A stretch of 64,000 nucleotides of DNA. Origin: Cordylochernes scorpioides (lineage: Eukaryota; Arthropoda; Arachnida; Pseudoscorpiones; Chernetidae). The stretch covers positions 43,694,406 through 43,758,405 of the forward strand of contig CP092877.1 of assembly GCA_030710605.1 (NCBI GenBank), given 5' to 3'. Positions 43,444-54,124 of the stretch are shown piece after piece. Numbering within the stretch: the first letter of the stretch is position 1; every line of letters starts with the position of its first letter. The notes under the pieces are model-generated. The model ran no database searches and was not told the origin of the DNA. It saw only the letters and a list, made by a program, of their open reading frames with translations. The translations under genes were made by a program, and so were the position numbers.

Positions 43444-44287
43444 TTTAAATAAAAAAAAAAGATAAGATTTCTGTTGTAATATTATATAAATTTTAAAAAT
43501 AAGATTTCTGTTTGATTCTGGAATTGTTGAGATTATCTTAATTTTGGTTATCTTGAGGATTAAAGGTGTGGGTAATTTAAAGGGCAATGGTAAAATTGGT
43601 ATATAAAATGATTTAACAAAAAGGAATATATCTCTAAATATGTGAATGAAAACTATTGAAAAGTATGGGTGAGAATTAGAAAAGTGGACATTAGGTAAAT
43701 CATGTAAAAGGTAAGATACAATACAAAGTACCTTGAAATGGATGATGGGCTGGATTTTAAGATGTCGGGAGATGGCTGGCGTTGGGCGGAAGATGTGATG
43801 ACTGGAGATGGAAGGGAGAAGGCGATGACTTGTCGAAGCTATGGTTGTTTGTGGAGAATGCTATGTAATTTATATATTATATTTTTTAAAAAATGATTGA
43901 GAGTTTCTGCTTGATATTTTGATCATGTTGAGGATTATTGTAATGGTGGTGCAGTCGTGGTTGAAAATCTTGTGAAGTATAATAACAAAAATGGTTTTGA
44001 TCAGATATTGATTTATTTGAGATAAAGTGATATATAAGAACATAATTTGATTAAAGTACTGCCTGGCTTAAGGTGTAAGAATAAAAAAAATGAAAAGATT
44101 ATTTACATAATTACAAAGTTTTGGGTCGACCAATGGGGAACAACAACAACGAGTATTTATAGGGGAAGAGTGACCTCTGGCGGTCAATTTAAACAGAGTA
44201 TTTGAATCTATTAAATTATATAATTTAAAATAAAATAATATTTTTATATAACATTTTTAAATAAAATATTTCAATATAACATATATA
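43444..44287. other. intron 6, unassigned
   Basis: AT-rich with a GC-richer stretch at 43740-43850. No ORF, RNA or element was recognised. Confidence 0.45.
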
Positions 44288-44447
44288 CAGTAGAACCTTC
44301 CTTTAGCGGACACCTCTCTACAAAGGACAGTTTTCATTTGCAAAATAACCATTTTTACTATTTAGCAACTCTCCGGTAAGAGGACACCTCTCCCCAAAGG
44401 GTACTTTGGCTCTGCAATTAGATGACCCTTACAGGGAGGTTCTACTG
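44288..44447. mobile_element. MITE-1 copy
   Basis: CAGTAGAACCTTCCTTTAGC ... CAGGGAGGTTCTACTG, TA on both sides. Followed by a poly(G) run at 44463-44474. Confidence 0.87.
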
Positions 44448-44484
44448 TATATATTTATTGCTGGGGGGGGGGGGGAAATGATGT

Positions 44485-44800
44485 ATAAAAATAAAGGTTG
44501 ACTCTCCTGTCAAAATAGATGTTAATACTAAGCGCCATAGCGACTCTGCCAGTTAAACACCTCTTTGGCAGATTGTGAATATTTCATTTGATCTCTTGTG
44601 GATTTTATGAAATAAAATCTGCCCTGGACTGAAGAGTGTCACTAGCCCAAAACCATGGTCTCCAGGTTGATGCTTCTTAGTTTGCCAAAGCTGGTGTTGT
44701 TATTTTGTTATCGACCTGAGTCCACTAGTTAATGGAGATGGTCAATAGATGGTGCTTAGTTTTAACGTCTATTTTGATGGGAGAGGCGATCTTTATTTAT
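44485..44800. mobile_element. TIR element, ~316 bp
   Basis: AAATAAAGGTTGACTCTCCT, AAAATAGATGTTAATACTAA and GCGCCAT are inverted at the right as ATGGTGCTTAGTTTTAACGT and CTATTTTGATGGGAGAGGCG. No ORF. A (TA)n microsatellite follows. Confidence 0.75.
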
Positions 44801-44901
44801 ATATATATATATATATATAAAATAAAAAAGGCATGTCCTGACCAGGAGCACATGTGTATATATATATACAGTCTACTCTATATATTGGTCTGTATGTCCA
44901 G

Positions 44902-45028
44902 GGCCATAAAGAACATGTACAACCAGGTGTACAAGTCCAATGTTGCCGTAGCCAGGATGATCAAGGTCCACCAAGGCTGGGATGTACCCACACCATATCA
45001 TCAGGACATGGCCAACCAGATTATGGCG
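44902..45028 (+). CDS. DUF4200 protein, exon 7
   Basis: AIKNMYNQVYKSNVAVARMI then KVHQGWDVPTPYHQDMANQI and MA. Acceptor TGTATGTCCAG, donor GCG|GTGAGT. Relatives have (I/M)KMATLNLYQLV followed by a QLDxIQ helix at this place. Confidence 0.83.
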
Positions 45029-45047
45029 GTGAGTTCTATCATTGTTA

Positions 45048-45345
45048 TACGTGGTGTGTACACGTGGTACAGGCCATTATAATCAAGTTGGGTAGTAAGC
45101 AACTGTTTTTACTGTAAGTGCACCATATGTCTACACTTGTGAAAAGCAGTTCAACTTTTGAACTTACAAATGTGCCAGAGCCTCATTTGATTACTTGCAC
45201 TCGCTGGTGGGGTTGGACTTTTGCAAGAATCCGGGGGCCATTGAAGCATTTTTTTTTATTAGAAAAAAGTGCCCAATTCGGGATTCGACCCCAGGTCATA
45301 GCGGTCGAAAACCAACAGTTTAGACCATCCTTCCACCGACCTCTA
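45048..45345 (-). mobile_element. SINE-B, well preserved
   Basis: On the minus strand: GAGGTCGGTGGAAGGATGGT, box B GGGGTCGAATCCCG, AATTGGGCACTTTTTTCTAA, GTCCAACCCCACCAGCGAGT, and the tail region GGCCTGTACCACGTG. Lies 20 nt after exon 7. Confidence 0.85.
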
Positions 45346-45625
45346 AGTTCTATCATTGTTGGATCCAATATCTTGATATTAGAGATGGTGTAATCTTTAG
45401 TCTCACACCAAGTTTTACTGTAAAACCTCCCATGAACCCATCTGAGCAACTGATTGCTTCTCCAGTGTTGAAGTATGGTCTGTTTCACTTATACTGAAAC
45501 CTGTCTTGGGAGGTTTCTTATTTTAGGAGTTGATTTTTTATTGGGATAACAGTTTATAATAAAAGAATAATAACAGTTTGTTTTTCTAAATAATATAGTT
45601 TTTTATTCTTAGGCATCTGACTCTG

Positions 45626-45940
45626 TCTTCTTCTTCTTTCTTATCTTTATGACTGGGTGAAGTAGAATGTGTCTGCCTTTGTCATTAAGACTGGGAGCAC
45701 TACTCAGTAGCAGGCTGACTTAGCTCCAAAAGAAATGGCCGCCTCTGACCTGAGGAACAGACACCATGTTCAGCCGCTCCTAACAAGGAGTACAAACGCT
45801 GCTCATCCTGTATACCTGGATTAGGAGCCCTTACAAGGTACTATCAGCCGGGCCAGCTGAGCCCAGGTTTTTTAGTGAGCTTGTTACTGCTCCCCCTCCT
45901 CCTTTTTCATCCGGGCTTGGGACCGGCAAAAGCGGAGTTT
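45626..45940 (-). mobile_element. bipartite LINE derivative
   Basis: On the minus strand it starts AACTCCGCTTTTGCCGGTCC at 45940, runs through the LINE 5' region to CACCCAGTCAT, and joins the GATAAGAAAGAAGAAGAAGA tail. Only about 20 bp of the LINE 3' end remain. Confidence 0.75.
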
Positions 45941-46079
45941 GATCCTGTCTAAATTTTGTGAGCCCCTAAAAACTAAATATTGTTATGTCATACCCAGACA
46001 CTGTTCGTGTTCTTTGTCTAATCAGGATGCCACAAAGATACATACGTGAGTTTGAAGGGATGCAGCAAAAGTTATGGCT

Positions 46080-46440
46080 TTATTATACATGGCAATAAAC
46101 AGAAGGAGAACAATCGGTGGAACCTGCCTTCAACCTCCCCGTCAGAAGAATCCTTGGCGCCTTGAATGTCTCTCTTGTGAAGCGTTCCGCCCCTCACTAT
46201 ACATGTCCAGCCTGGCTACACCGGCTTGTAGGTTGCTCTGATGTCAGGCTCTCCTGACACCGTCTTACAGGATCATCCACACAGTGACATTCCTCGGAGA
46301 CAACTTCCCACGTCTTCTCCTCGCCGCAGATGTCACCAGACTCTGTCCTCCCCCACACAGGAATGCTGTTTTTGGCGCCTACCACATGGCAGCTGGAGTC
46401 CACCCCTCTTTCCCCAACTTTACTCTGGAATCTTGGCCTT
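46080..46440 (-). repeat. dispersed repeat, copy 2
   Basis: Reverse-complement match to 14830-15245. Minus-strand open stretch VWGRTESGDICGEEKT against VWGRTESGHICGEWKV in copy 1, so the similarity holds in one frame. Identity unknown. Confidence 0.6.
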
Positions 46441-46682
46441 GTAATCCATGTTACAATATGTTGAATATCCTATATTAAAAGAATTATTGAATTTGTGTGA
46501 GAAAAAAGTATTTGGTTTATTTTGTAACCAATTTTATTCAACTTTTCTTGCAAGTGCAATTTTACTTGAAACCCAATGAAATCTCCCAAGACAAGTTTAC
46601 AGTACTTAGATATGATGACAACCTGGGTGATATTTGTATGTTTCTAGATACTGTGGGTTATACCAAAAAAATTATATAATAC

Positions 46683-46920
46683 TGTCAGGAGGACAGAGTT
46701 TCCTGGTATTCCTTCTTATCTGGACCGACCAGTCGGGGTAAACAGTGGCGCCACGAAAAAGGAGGAAAGATCTCAGTTCTCCCCTCTGGCTCTAACGGCT
46801 GGGTCGATTTGGCTAATGTAAATATTAACTCTTATTTTATATTTAAAATCTCGCATATAACTCATTAAATAAATATTTAAAGTAATTCGAAGGCCTAGTT
46901 AATTATTTTTCATCGCGACA
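46683..46920 (+). repeat. 5' LTR of the Gypsy element
   Basis: TG...CA bounded, 238 bp, matched by 51704-51941. Contains AAATAAATATTTAAAGTAAT near its 3' side as a possible polyadenylation region. Confidence 0.95.
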
Positions 46921-46924
46921 ATTG

Positions 46925-46943
46925 TGGTGGAGACGCCGGGTAA
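46925..46943 (+). promoter_or_regulatory. tRNA primer-binding site
   Basis: TGGTGGAGACGCCGGGTAA starts 4 nt after the 5' LTR and is complementary to a tRNA 3' end with CCA. The tRNA species was not identified. Confidence 0.75.
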
Positions 46944-47028
46944 CGAGACAGTCACCAGACGAAGTCGTCGCCTTCAAGGATTGCAGCCAGAGCTATCTAC
47001 AGTGTTTGCCTTTCCTGCTCGGAAGAAA

Positions 47029-48208
47029 ATGGAGAGAGAAGAAAACCGACCATTCTGCCATCGGTGGAGAGATCCTACTGTCTTCTCGGGGGAACGTGGG
47101 GAAGATTCGCAGCGTTGGCTGAGCGACTTCCAGCGTGTGGCATGTTACAACAAGTGGGATGACTCCATGTGTCTGGCCAACGTCATCTTCTACCTCACTG
47201 GCACAGCGAAGTGCTGGTTCGAAAATTTTGAGGAAATCTTGAATTCGTGGGAGGAATTTAAGATAAAGTTTTGTGAAATATTTGGGAACAAGGAAGACAC
47301 GGCTAGAAAAGCTGAGAACATTCTTCGAACTAGAGCGCAGATGAGTGGGGAAAACGTCGAGAGCTACATACAAGAAGTCCTCCTTCTTTGTAAACAGAGC
47401 AACCCCAGAAGGAGAAAAGGTGAGCCACCTGATTAAAGGCATAGCGGAGGAAGTGTATCAGGCACTTGTTGGGAAGGACATCAGCATGGTGGACCAATTT
47501 GTTGCATTCTGCCGCCGATTCGAGGCATTCAAGAGGATGCGTGTTGCACCGCCCAGGTTCAACCGACTGCCCAATGTGACCACCATCTCGACCGCTGAAC
47601 CTGAGAACCTAGAAGCCCTGATTAGAAGAATAGTAAGAGAGGAGGTTCAGAAGTTTATGGCTCCTCCTTCTACATTTGCCGCCCAGGATATCGACACTCC
47701 ACCTCCCGACCTACGGGATGTCATCCGTAGTGAAATCCAGCAAACATTGGCTCCTATCTCTGCCCCTCATCAGCCCGAGAGCTTCCGCCCTCGGCGTCAA
47801 TACCTACCCCAGAACGATCAAGGTTACCGACCAAGAACCGAAGGGCCACCAAATAATCAAAGGACTCAGTGGCGTACTGAAGATGACAGACCGATCTGCT
47901 TCCACTGTGGGCGCCCTGGCCACGTTGCACGTTATTGCAGAGACAGACGCCAAGCTTTTGCGGATGCCAGACTTGGAAGAGAAACAGTCGATTTCGGAAG
48001 ACCAAGAACGGAAAATTACACCATGGGCGAATCAGGAAGCGAACTATCCCAAGGAAGATTTAGAAACCCGTCCCCATATCCCCACCGCGGAAGATTTCAA
48101 GCCCCCAGAAGAACCTCACAATCCCCTGCTCGCCGTCCCAGCCACTCACCCAGTCGCCGCGGTGAGGAAAACTATATGGCGCGCCCTCTGGAGGTGGGGC
48201 CACCATAG
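47029..48208 (+). pseudogene. Gypsy gag (frameshifted)
   Basis: The first in-frame ATG is at 47029. The capsid-like region (WLSDFQRVACYNKWDD, WFENFEEILNSWEEFK) reads to about 47400. A shift then moves to the frame with VSHLIKGIAEEVYQALVG and the CCHC knuckle CFHCGRPGHVARYC at about 47899-47940. Ends with a basic Arg/Ser/Pro-rich tail. It forms the particle and binds RNA in intact relatives. Confidence 0.88.
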
Positions 48209-48240
48209 ACGAAAATCCTCCCTGCCGTATAGCCGCTACA

Positions 48241-48582
48241 ATGGAAAAGAACTGGATATCTGTCAACATACAAGGACAAAATGTACAAGCTCTTGTGGAC
48301 TCCGGCGCTGATTACTCAGTAATTTCTGAAGCTTTCAGACGTTCTATAAAGGATCCAGTTTTTAAAGAAAATGGACCACTTCTAAGAGCCGCGGACAAGA
48401 AGCATATCGTGACCCTTGGAAAGTGCTCTTTAGAAGTTCAAATCAAAGGACTCAATATTATTTTTTATTTTGTAGTAGTCGCTGAATGTAGCCACGATGT
48501 TATACTGGGCTGGGATTTCTTCAGAGCCACAGATGCCATTATAGATTGTGGAAAAAAACAAATTGTATTTAAGCGAAGCTGA
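48241..48582 (+). pseudogene. Gypsy aspartic protease
   Basis: ALVDSGADYSVIS (DSG catalytic motif) near residue 18 and DVILGWDFF (ILG flap-partner motif) near residue 82, about the expected 65 apart. The frame differs from pol; the change probably lies in the A-run at about 48552-48558. Confidence 0.9.
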
Positions 48583-48727
48583 AAAATCCTACGAATGGAA
48601 AGACCTGAAACTTTGTGCTGCTATGGACTGTGTCCTACCGCCGAAATCTTTTGGCAAGATAGTTGTCACCAACCAGGATGTATTTGGCAGCAGAGATGTA
48701 GTCATTACAGGTTCCAAACGCCTATAG

Positions 48728-51600
48728 TTGGAAAAAGGACTTTTTATTCCCTCTTCCCTCGTTAGGTTCTTACATGGCAGAGCGGTGTTATGGGTGACTA
48801 ACAGTACTCACCAGTCTCAAGTGATACCTTCGGACATGAAGGTAGGAACAATGCAAGATCTAGAAGTAGGGAGCATATCTAATCTTGACGCTTGTTATGA
48901 AATAGCTGGAAAAGACGAAGTAACTTCCCCAGATGTGAGAGAATGTTTAATTTCAATGATTTCTACTGATTTGGAGGAAACAAAGAAAAACAGATTACTC
49001 ACATGCCTAAATGAGTTTGCTGATATATTCGACTTTGAGAAAAAGAGCTTCCCTGTCTCTGGCGAAATAAAACATAAAATCGATACGAGTGATTATCCAC
49101 CTGTCAGACAGCGTCTTTATAGAGTGTCTCCCGCCGAAAGACATGTCATTCAGAGTGAAGTGGAGAAAATGATGGAGACTAAAATCATCCGGCCATCATC
49201 AAGTCCATGGGCCTCTCCCGTTATATTAGTGAGGGAGAAGGACGGCTCGTTGAGATTCTGTGTCGACTATCGTCATCTAAACAAAATTACAAAGAAAGAT
49301 GTTTACCCTCTCCCTCGTATCGATGACGCGCTGGACACCCTCTCTGGATCCAGGTACTTCTTCACTATGGATATGAGATCGGGTTACTGGCAAATCGAAG
49401 TAGACGATAAGGACCGGGAGAAAACGGCATTTATCACTCCAGATGGGCTTTATGAATTTAATGTAATGCCATTCGGTCTATGCAACGCACCAGCAACTTT
49501 CGAGCGAATGATAGACAATGTCCTACAGGGATTGAAATTGAACATGTGTTTATGCTACTTAGACGACATTGTAGTCTATGGATCGACCTTTAAAGAACAT
49601 TTAACACATTTATACAAAGTTTTGAGATGCATTCAGCAGGCCAGGCTGTGCCTGAATTATAAAAAGTGTCATTTTGCCTCGAGACAAATAACTATCCTCG
49701 GGCACGTCGTTAATGAATTTGGAACGCAGCCAGACCCAGAAAAAGTGAAAGCCATTGTCCACTTTCCAAAACCCCGTAATATCAGTGAGACCAGAAGTTT
49801 TCTTGGGTTAAGTTCCTACTATAGACACTTCATCAAAAGTTATGCTAACAAGTCTCGACCCTTGAATAACCTTTTAAAGAAAGACAAAAAATTCATTTGG
49901 GGCGAAGAACAAGATGAATCTTTCCGGATTCTCAAACAGGAATTGGGATCTTCGCCTGTGTTAGGACATTTCGTAGAAGGTGCGGAAACTCATGTCCATA
50001 CTGATGCAAGCGGTTATGGTTTAGGGGCAGTTCTTGTTCAAATCCAGAATGACGTGGAGAGACCTATAGTCTATGCCTCGCAAACACTAACCAAAGAGGA
50101 AAAGAATTATTCCACTACAGAAAAGGAATGCCTCGCAGTTGTTTGGGACCTTGGTAAATTCCGCCCGTACCTATATGGCAGACCCTTTACTGTGGTTACC
50201 GACCATCACTCTCAATGTTGGTTGGTAGGCTTAAAAGATCCATCCAGCCGCTTAGCCTGTTGGGCCCTCAAACTACAAGAATACGACATAAACATCGTTT
50301 ACAAAAGCGGACGGAAGCATAAAGACGCTGACTGTTTGTCAAGAAGCCCCTTGGCTGTTATCGCGGAGATAGAAGGGCACATTATTTCTATCCAAGACGT
50401 TGCAGAAGAACAAAGTAAAGACCCTCATTTGGTTGGGATCCGTGAAAAACTTGCCAATGAAAATTTAAAAGGGTATCAGATGATTGGAGGCGTTCTCTAT
50501 AAGAAAAATTACCACCCTGAGGGCAAACCATGGCTGCTAGTAGTCCCAAAACAGATGAGGCACGAAATTCTTAAAGATGTCCACGACACTCCAATGGCCG
50601 GTCATTTGGGGTTTGCCAAGACCTATGACCGCGTTAGAAAGAGATTCTATTGGCCTGGACTTTATAGGACAGTTTCCCAATACATTGCTCATTGTAAAGA
50701 ATGCCAGTGAAGGAAGGGCGTGCCTCAGAAACCTCCTGGACTACTGGTCCCAATACCGCCAACTACCGCGCCTTTTCTAAAGATAGGAATTGATTATCTG
50801 GGAAGATTACCCATATCTCACATGGGAAATAGATGGATAATAGTCGCGACTTATTATCTCACCAGATTTGCGATAACAAAGGCTGCGACAACAGCGGAAG
50901 CTACTGAATTAGCAACCTTCCTTATTGAAGACGTCATACTCAAGCACGGCGCTCCTCGGGAAATCATCACAGACAGAGGAAGAAATTTCATGTCTCAGAC
51001 CATACGAGAAATAAATACTCTAAATGGAACAATTCACAGATTTACCACGGCGTACCACCCTCAAACGATTGGTTTGACAGAAAGACTTAACAAGACCCTA
51101 ACTGACATGATCTCGATGTATGTTGACGTTGATCAGAAAAATTGGGACAACATCCTACCATATGTGACCTTCACCTACAATACCGCTCGACAAGAGACAA
51201 CAGGATACAGCCCGTTCTTCCTCGTCCACGGCCGAGAAGTTGAAACACCGCTGGATTCTATACTGCCCCGTACCAGCCGGCAGGAACTGCAGAAGATTAT
51301 GTGGGCCATCTTGTGACCAACACTGAGGACGCACGGATGTTAGCCCGTCTTAACATCCTGCAGGCTCAGAGCAAAGACAAAGAACGCTACGACAAGAAGC
51401 ATCAGGAGGTGACGTACAAGGAAGGTGATTTGGTGTGGGTGTTCACCCCAGTCCGTACCGTTGGCTTGTCGGAAAAGTTATTGAAGAGATATTTCGGACC
51501 CTATCGAGTGATCAGAAAAATATCGAGTGTAAATTATCAAGTAGAAGGCGTGACGAATACTAGGAGAAGATGGAAAACCCAAGATATCGTCCATGTGTGA
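48728..51600 (+). pseudogene. Gypsy pol: RT, RNase H, integrase (stops and frameshift)
   Basis: TAG at 48725-48727 separates this from upstream same-frame sequence. RT motifs YPLPRIDDALDTLSGSRYFF, MPFGLCNAPATFERM and CYLDDIVVYG; RNase H THVHTDASGYGLGAVL; integrase zinc motif (HDTPMAGHLG...CKECQ). A TGA at 50708-50710 interrupts right after CKECQ. The integrase core (IGIDYLGRLP, ITDRGRNFMS, AYHPQTIGLTERLN) continues in the same frame to a shift at about 51300, then the C-terminal KEGDLVWVFTP...GPYRVIRK segment ends at 51600. Described as read; not functional. Confidence 0.92.
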
Positions 51601-51703
51601 GAATGAAGCCCTACCACGACCCCGAAGTCCAAGAACAGATTGCCCAGGGTCATGTGACCGACTAGTAAACAGCAGGACGCTGTTTCTCTTGTGGAGGGAG
51701 TGA

Positions 51704-51941
51704 TGTCAGGAGGACAGAGTTTCCTGGTATTCCTTCTTATCTGGACCGACCGGTCGGGGTAAACAGTGGCGCCACGAAAAAGGAGGAAAGATCTCAGTTC
51801 TCCCCTCTGGCTCTAACGGCTAAGTCGATTTGGCTCATGTAAATATTAACTCTTATTTTATATTTAAAATCTCGCATATAACTCATTAAATAAATATTTA
51901 AAGTAATTCGAAGGCCTAGTTAATTATTTTTCATCGCGACA
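51704..51941 (+). repeat. 3' LTR of the Gypsy element
   Basis: Preceded by a purine stretch, GTGGAGGGAGTGA (polypurine tract). Followed by ATAC, the target duplication, then CAGTAGACTCCCATGAG, which looks like a MITE terminus, so the element probably inserted at a TIR. Confidence 0.94.
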
Positions 51942-52259
51942 ATACAGTAGACTCCCATGAGCTAACATGACATAAAAATATAATTAAAAGCCAGTCTCTC
52001 CTGTAGCTGGTCCAGAAGCTCTGTTTGAGCTGAATGACTCCTCATAACTTGACCTGACATGACAGAATCTCTGATAAACAATCATTGCTGGAAAATCTAT
52101 GGAATTAATTCCCTATATGTAAACTATGTCCCCACGACATCACCTCAGGGTTTCTTTCTTGATACCATATCAGCTCTCATGGAACACCACTCTGTCTTGT
52201 GCCAATCTCTGTCCATACCTCAATGTGACATCTCCCCAGAACAGCGTGGTATGTAACAG

Positions 52260-52370
52260 ATCAGGGACTATGTCAAAGAGTGGAAAACCAACATTGAACA
52301 ATATGAAGCCACCCAAGCTGCACAGCGCCACTCAGGAATGGCCACTCATGCTTCCCAGGATTCCCTCTAA
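52260..52370 (+). CDS. DUF4200 protein, terminal exon 8
   Basis: 36 codons, IRDYVKEWKTNIEQYEATQA then AQRHSGMATHASQDSL and TAA at 52368. Acceptor GTATGTAACAG, phase 0. It matches the closing IQxFIxDLxxI helix of the family. No clear AATAAA was seen nearby; 52420-52450 is AT-rich. Confidence 0.8.
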   Translation: MRDYVKEWKTNIEQYEATQAAQRHSGMATHASQDSL

Positions 52371-53306
52371 CTCCAGCTGCCACCACTGGACTATAACTCT
52401 AGTCTTGTATAGTGTACATAGTATGGAATATATAAACCAACTATAATATATGAATGTGTCCATTTTATTCCCCTGCTGTCTCCTATTCTGGTGGTCCCTG
52501 CTGCACAGTTCATTTTCCTTTCCGTCAAACTTGGCTCAGCAAAAGTGGAAGGTGGGGCACTGCCAGCAGCAAATGTCAACAACCAAGAGATAGGGGAAAA
52601 TTATCTCTAAGCATAAAAGAACATCGACAATGAAGAACACCATTAAATAACATTGGCCAAAGTTGACTCATATTTTAAAGTTGAATTAAAATAAATATTT
52701 AATACAATTTGAAACTAGGTATAATTTTAGGGCTTAAAGTTATATAAAAAAGTAGTTGGTCAGGACAGTAGAAAATTATTTTATTTGAAAAGAAATATAT
52801 AAAGTTCTCAATTGTTTCTTTTCTCAAAACAAGTTTGTATTTTGGTTAAGAAATACTCACAAATTTCTCCATCACATATGCTAACAAACTTTAATTGTAT
52901 ATATATAAAGATGGTAATCATCTACTAAAAGAGGCACCTCTCTTTTTAAAATGCATGGAGACATTTGTTTTTGTTCATCGTCCAAGAGAGCAAAAACTTA
53001 AAGGTGTGGGGATAAAGAATGCTACAATACCAGTTTTTGCAAATTCAGACAAAAGCCAACCTGTATACAATAGTTTCAGGCTATAACCTTCATGATGTTG
53101 TGAAATTAAAGCTACCTTTGTACAGATGAGGGTCATAACCCAAAAACATGATATTCCTGTTGGCTTTTGTCTGAATTTACCAAAACTGGTGTTTTGGGAT
53201 GTGTTTGGATCCATCACCTCAATATTTATTTACCACAGTAATTGTTTCAATTCAATCTTGATGTCGGTTTCTTGAATTTGTGAGAGTCAACATCATATAT
53301 AATATA
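52371..53306. other. region downstream of the DUF4200 gene
   Basis: AT-rich. Around 53035-53205 a loose inverted repeat (AAATTCAGACAAAAGCCAAC and GTTGGCTTTTGTCTGAATTT) flanks about 130 bp. An open stretch just before it (52955-53086, ETFVFVHRPREQKLKGVGIK...) looks coding in composition but is not recognised. Confidence 0.45.
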
Positions 53307-53628
53307 CAGTAGAACCTCTCTATAAAGGACACCTAGTTGTAGAGCTAAATAGTTTTCATAAAAGAACCACTAGACAAACTACTAGAAATGCCAAAGATAC
53401 ACCATGTAAATACGGTAAAAATTGTTACTGTAAGAGCTCAGAACACATTAAAGACTTTTGTCACCCTGGAGATTCAGATTTTAATTCAGAAGCTGATACC
53501 TTTAGGGAGAGGTGTCTTCTTAATGGAGAGTTGCGAAATAGTAAAAATGGTAATTTTGTAAAAGAAAACTGTCCTTTGTAGATAGGTGTCCTCTAGCATG
53601 AGTCTCCTCTCATGGAGTATGTTCTACA
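53307..53628. mobile_element. MITE-1 with an inserted coding fragment
   Basis: CAGTAGAACCTCTCTATAAA at the left and GTCTCCTCTCATGGAGTATG...TTCTAC at the right are MITE-1 halves. In place of the usual GTGTCC between AGAGCTAAA and TTTAGGGAGAGG there are 150 bp of unrelated sequence encoding a zinc finger (53351-53500). Confidence 0.85.
53351..53500 (+). pseudogene. PBZ-type zinc-finger fragment (APLF/CHFR-like)
   Basis: 50 open codons containing TPCKYGKNCYCKSSEHIKDF followed by CHPGDSDF. This fits the poly(ADP-ribose)-binding zinc finger C-x-(Y/F)-G-x-x-C-Y-(R)-x(4)-H-x(5)-H-P-G-D-x-D-(Y/F). The Arg normally following CY is Cys here. In intact proteins such as APLF the finger binds poly(ADP-ribose) at DNA breaks. 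This is a fragment inside a transposon, with no start codon or donor site, so probably captured and not expressed as such. Confidence 0.85.
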
Positions 53629-53639
53629 GGATATATATA

Positions 53640-54124
53640 TGTGAGTGGCATGGTAGTGATGTACGGCATCATGCTGCTCTCCAAATTCCATCCACTTTGC
53701 GCTTTCCTCGGTATAATGTCTTACCCCAAGCAATAGCAGTCATGGGGCCAAGTGGTTTCAGGCATCTATGGGTAACACAAAGAATGAGGCAGATTGGATG
53801 ACACCTAAGAGAGGCCAGCGGCTGAAGATGTAGCAAAGTCGAGGAGGGTGTGATCTGCAAGAGTGGGAGATATGATCTGTTGTTATCCACTGTTGTTCGT
53901 AAAACACACTAATGACTTATGGAAGTTTTACAGGAGGAAATGATACAATCATGACGAAACTGGATCTTGCTTTGCCTGGGTGTGGCTAACTCAATAAAAT
54001 TTTATTGTCTTGTTTGTGATTACATAATGGCCAAGCTCGCACGTTGATTTTTATCTACATTTTAGGACTGTTACACTATTTATGATACATATGAAAACGT
54101 TGTGTACATTGACATATATTACTA
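53640..54124. other. unassigned intergenic DNA
   Basis: 53640-53830 is GC-richer and open on both strands but has no recognisable domain. Nothing further is seen. Confidence 0.4.

Larger units (their letters stand above)
46683..51941 (+). mobile_element. Ty3/Gypsy LTR retrotransposon, 5.26 kb
   Basis: Two 238-bp LTRs (TGTCAGGAGG...ATCGCGACA), differing by eye at about four positions, flanked by ATAC on both sides. Order gag-protease-RT-RNase H-integrase as in Ty3/Gypsy; no envelope-type ORF. Primer-binding site and polypurine stretch are in place. The coding region has several stops and frameshifts, so this copy is defective though fairly young. It lies in intron 7 of the DUF4200 gene. Confidence 0.95.
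22584..52370 (+). other. CCDC42/CFAP73-like (DUF4200) gene, eight exons over 30 kb
   Basis: Exons at 22584-22680, 24460-24564, 29054-29139, 30254-30368, 32486-32542, 36600-36805, 44902-45028 and 52260-52370 join with matching phases (0,0,2,0,0,2,0) into about 300 residues ending at TAA. That is close to the roughly 310 residues usual for CCDC42. The start codon exon is unassigned. The family comprises axoneme and flagellum coiled-coil proteins: CFAP73 with CFAP100 tethers inner-arm dynein f, and CCDC42 is needed for sperm flagella. Introns (1.1-8.1 kb) are filled with transposons. Assignment is by motif recall and phase logic, not by search. Confidence 0.82.
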
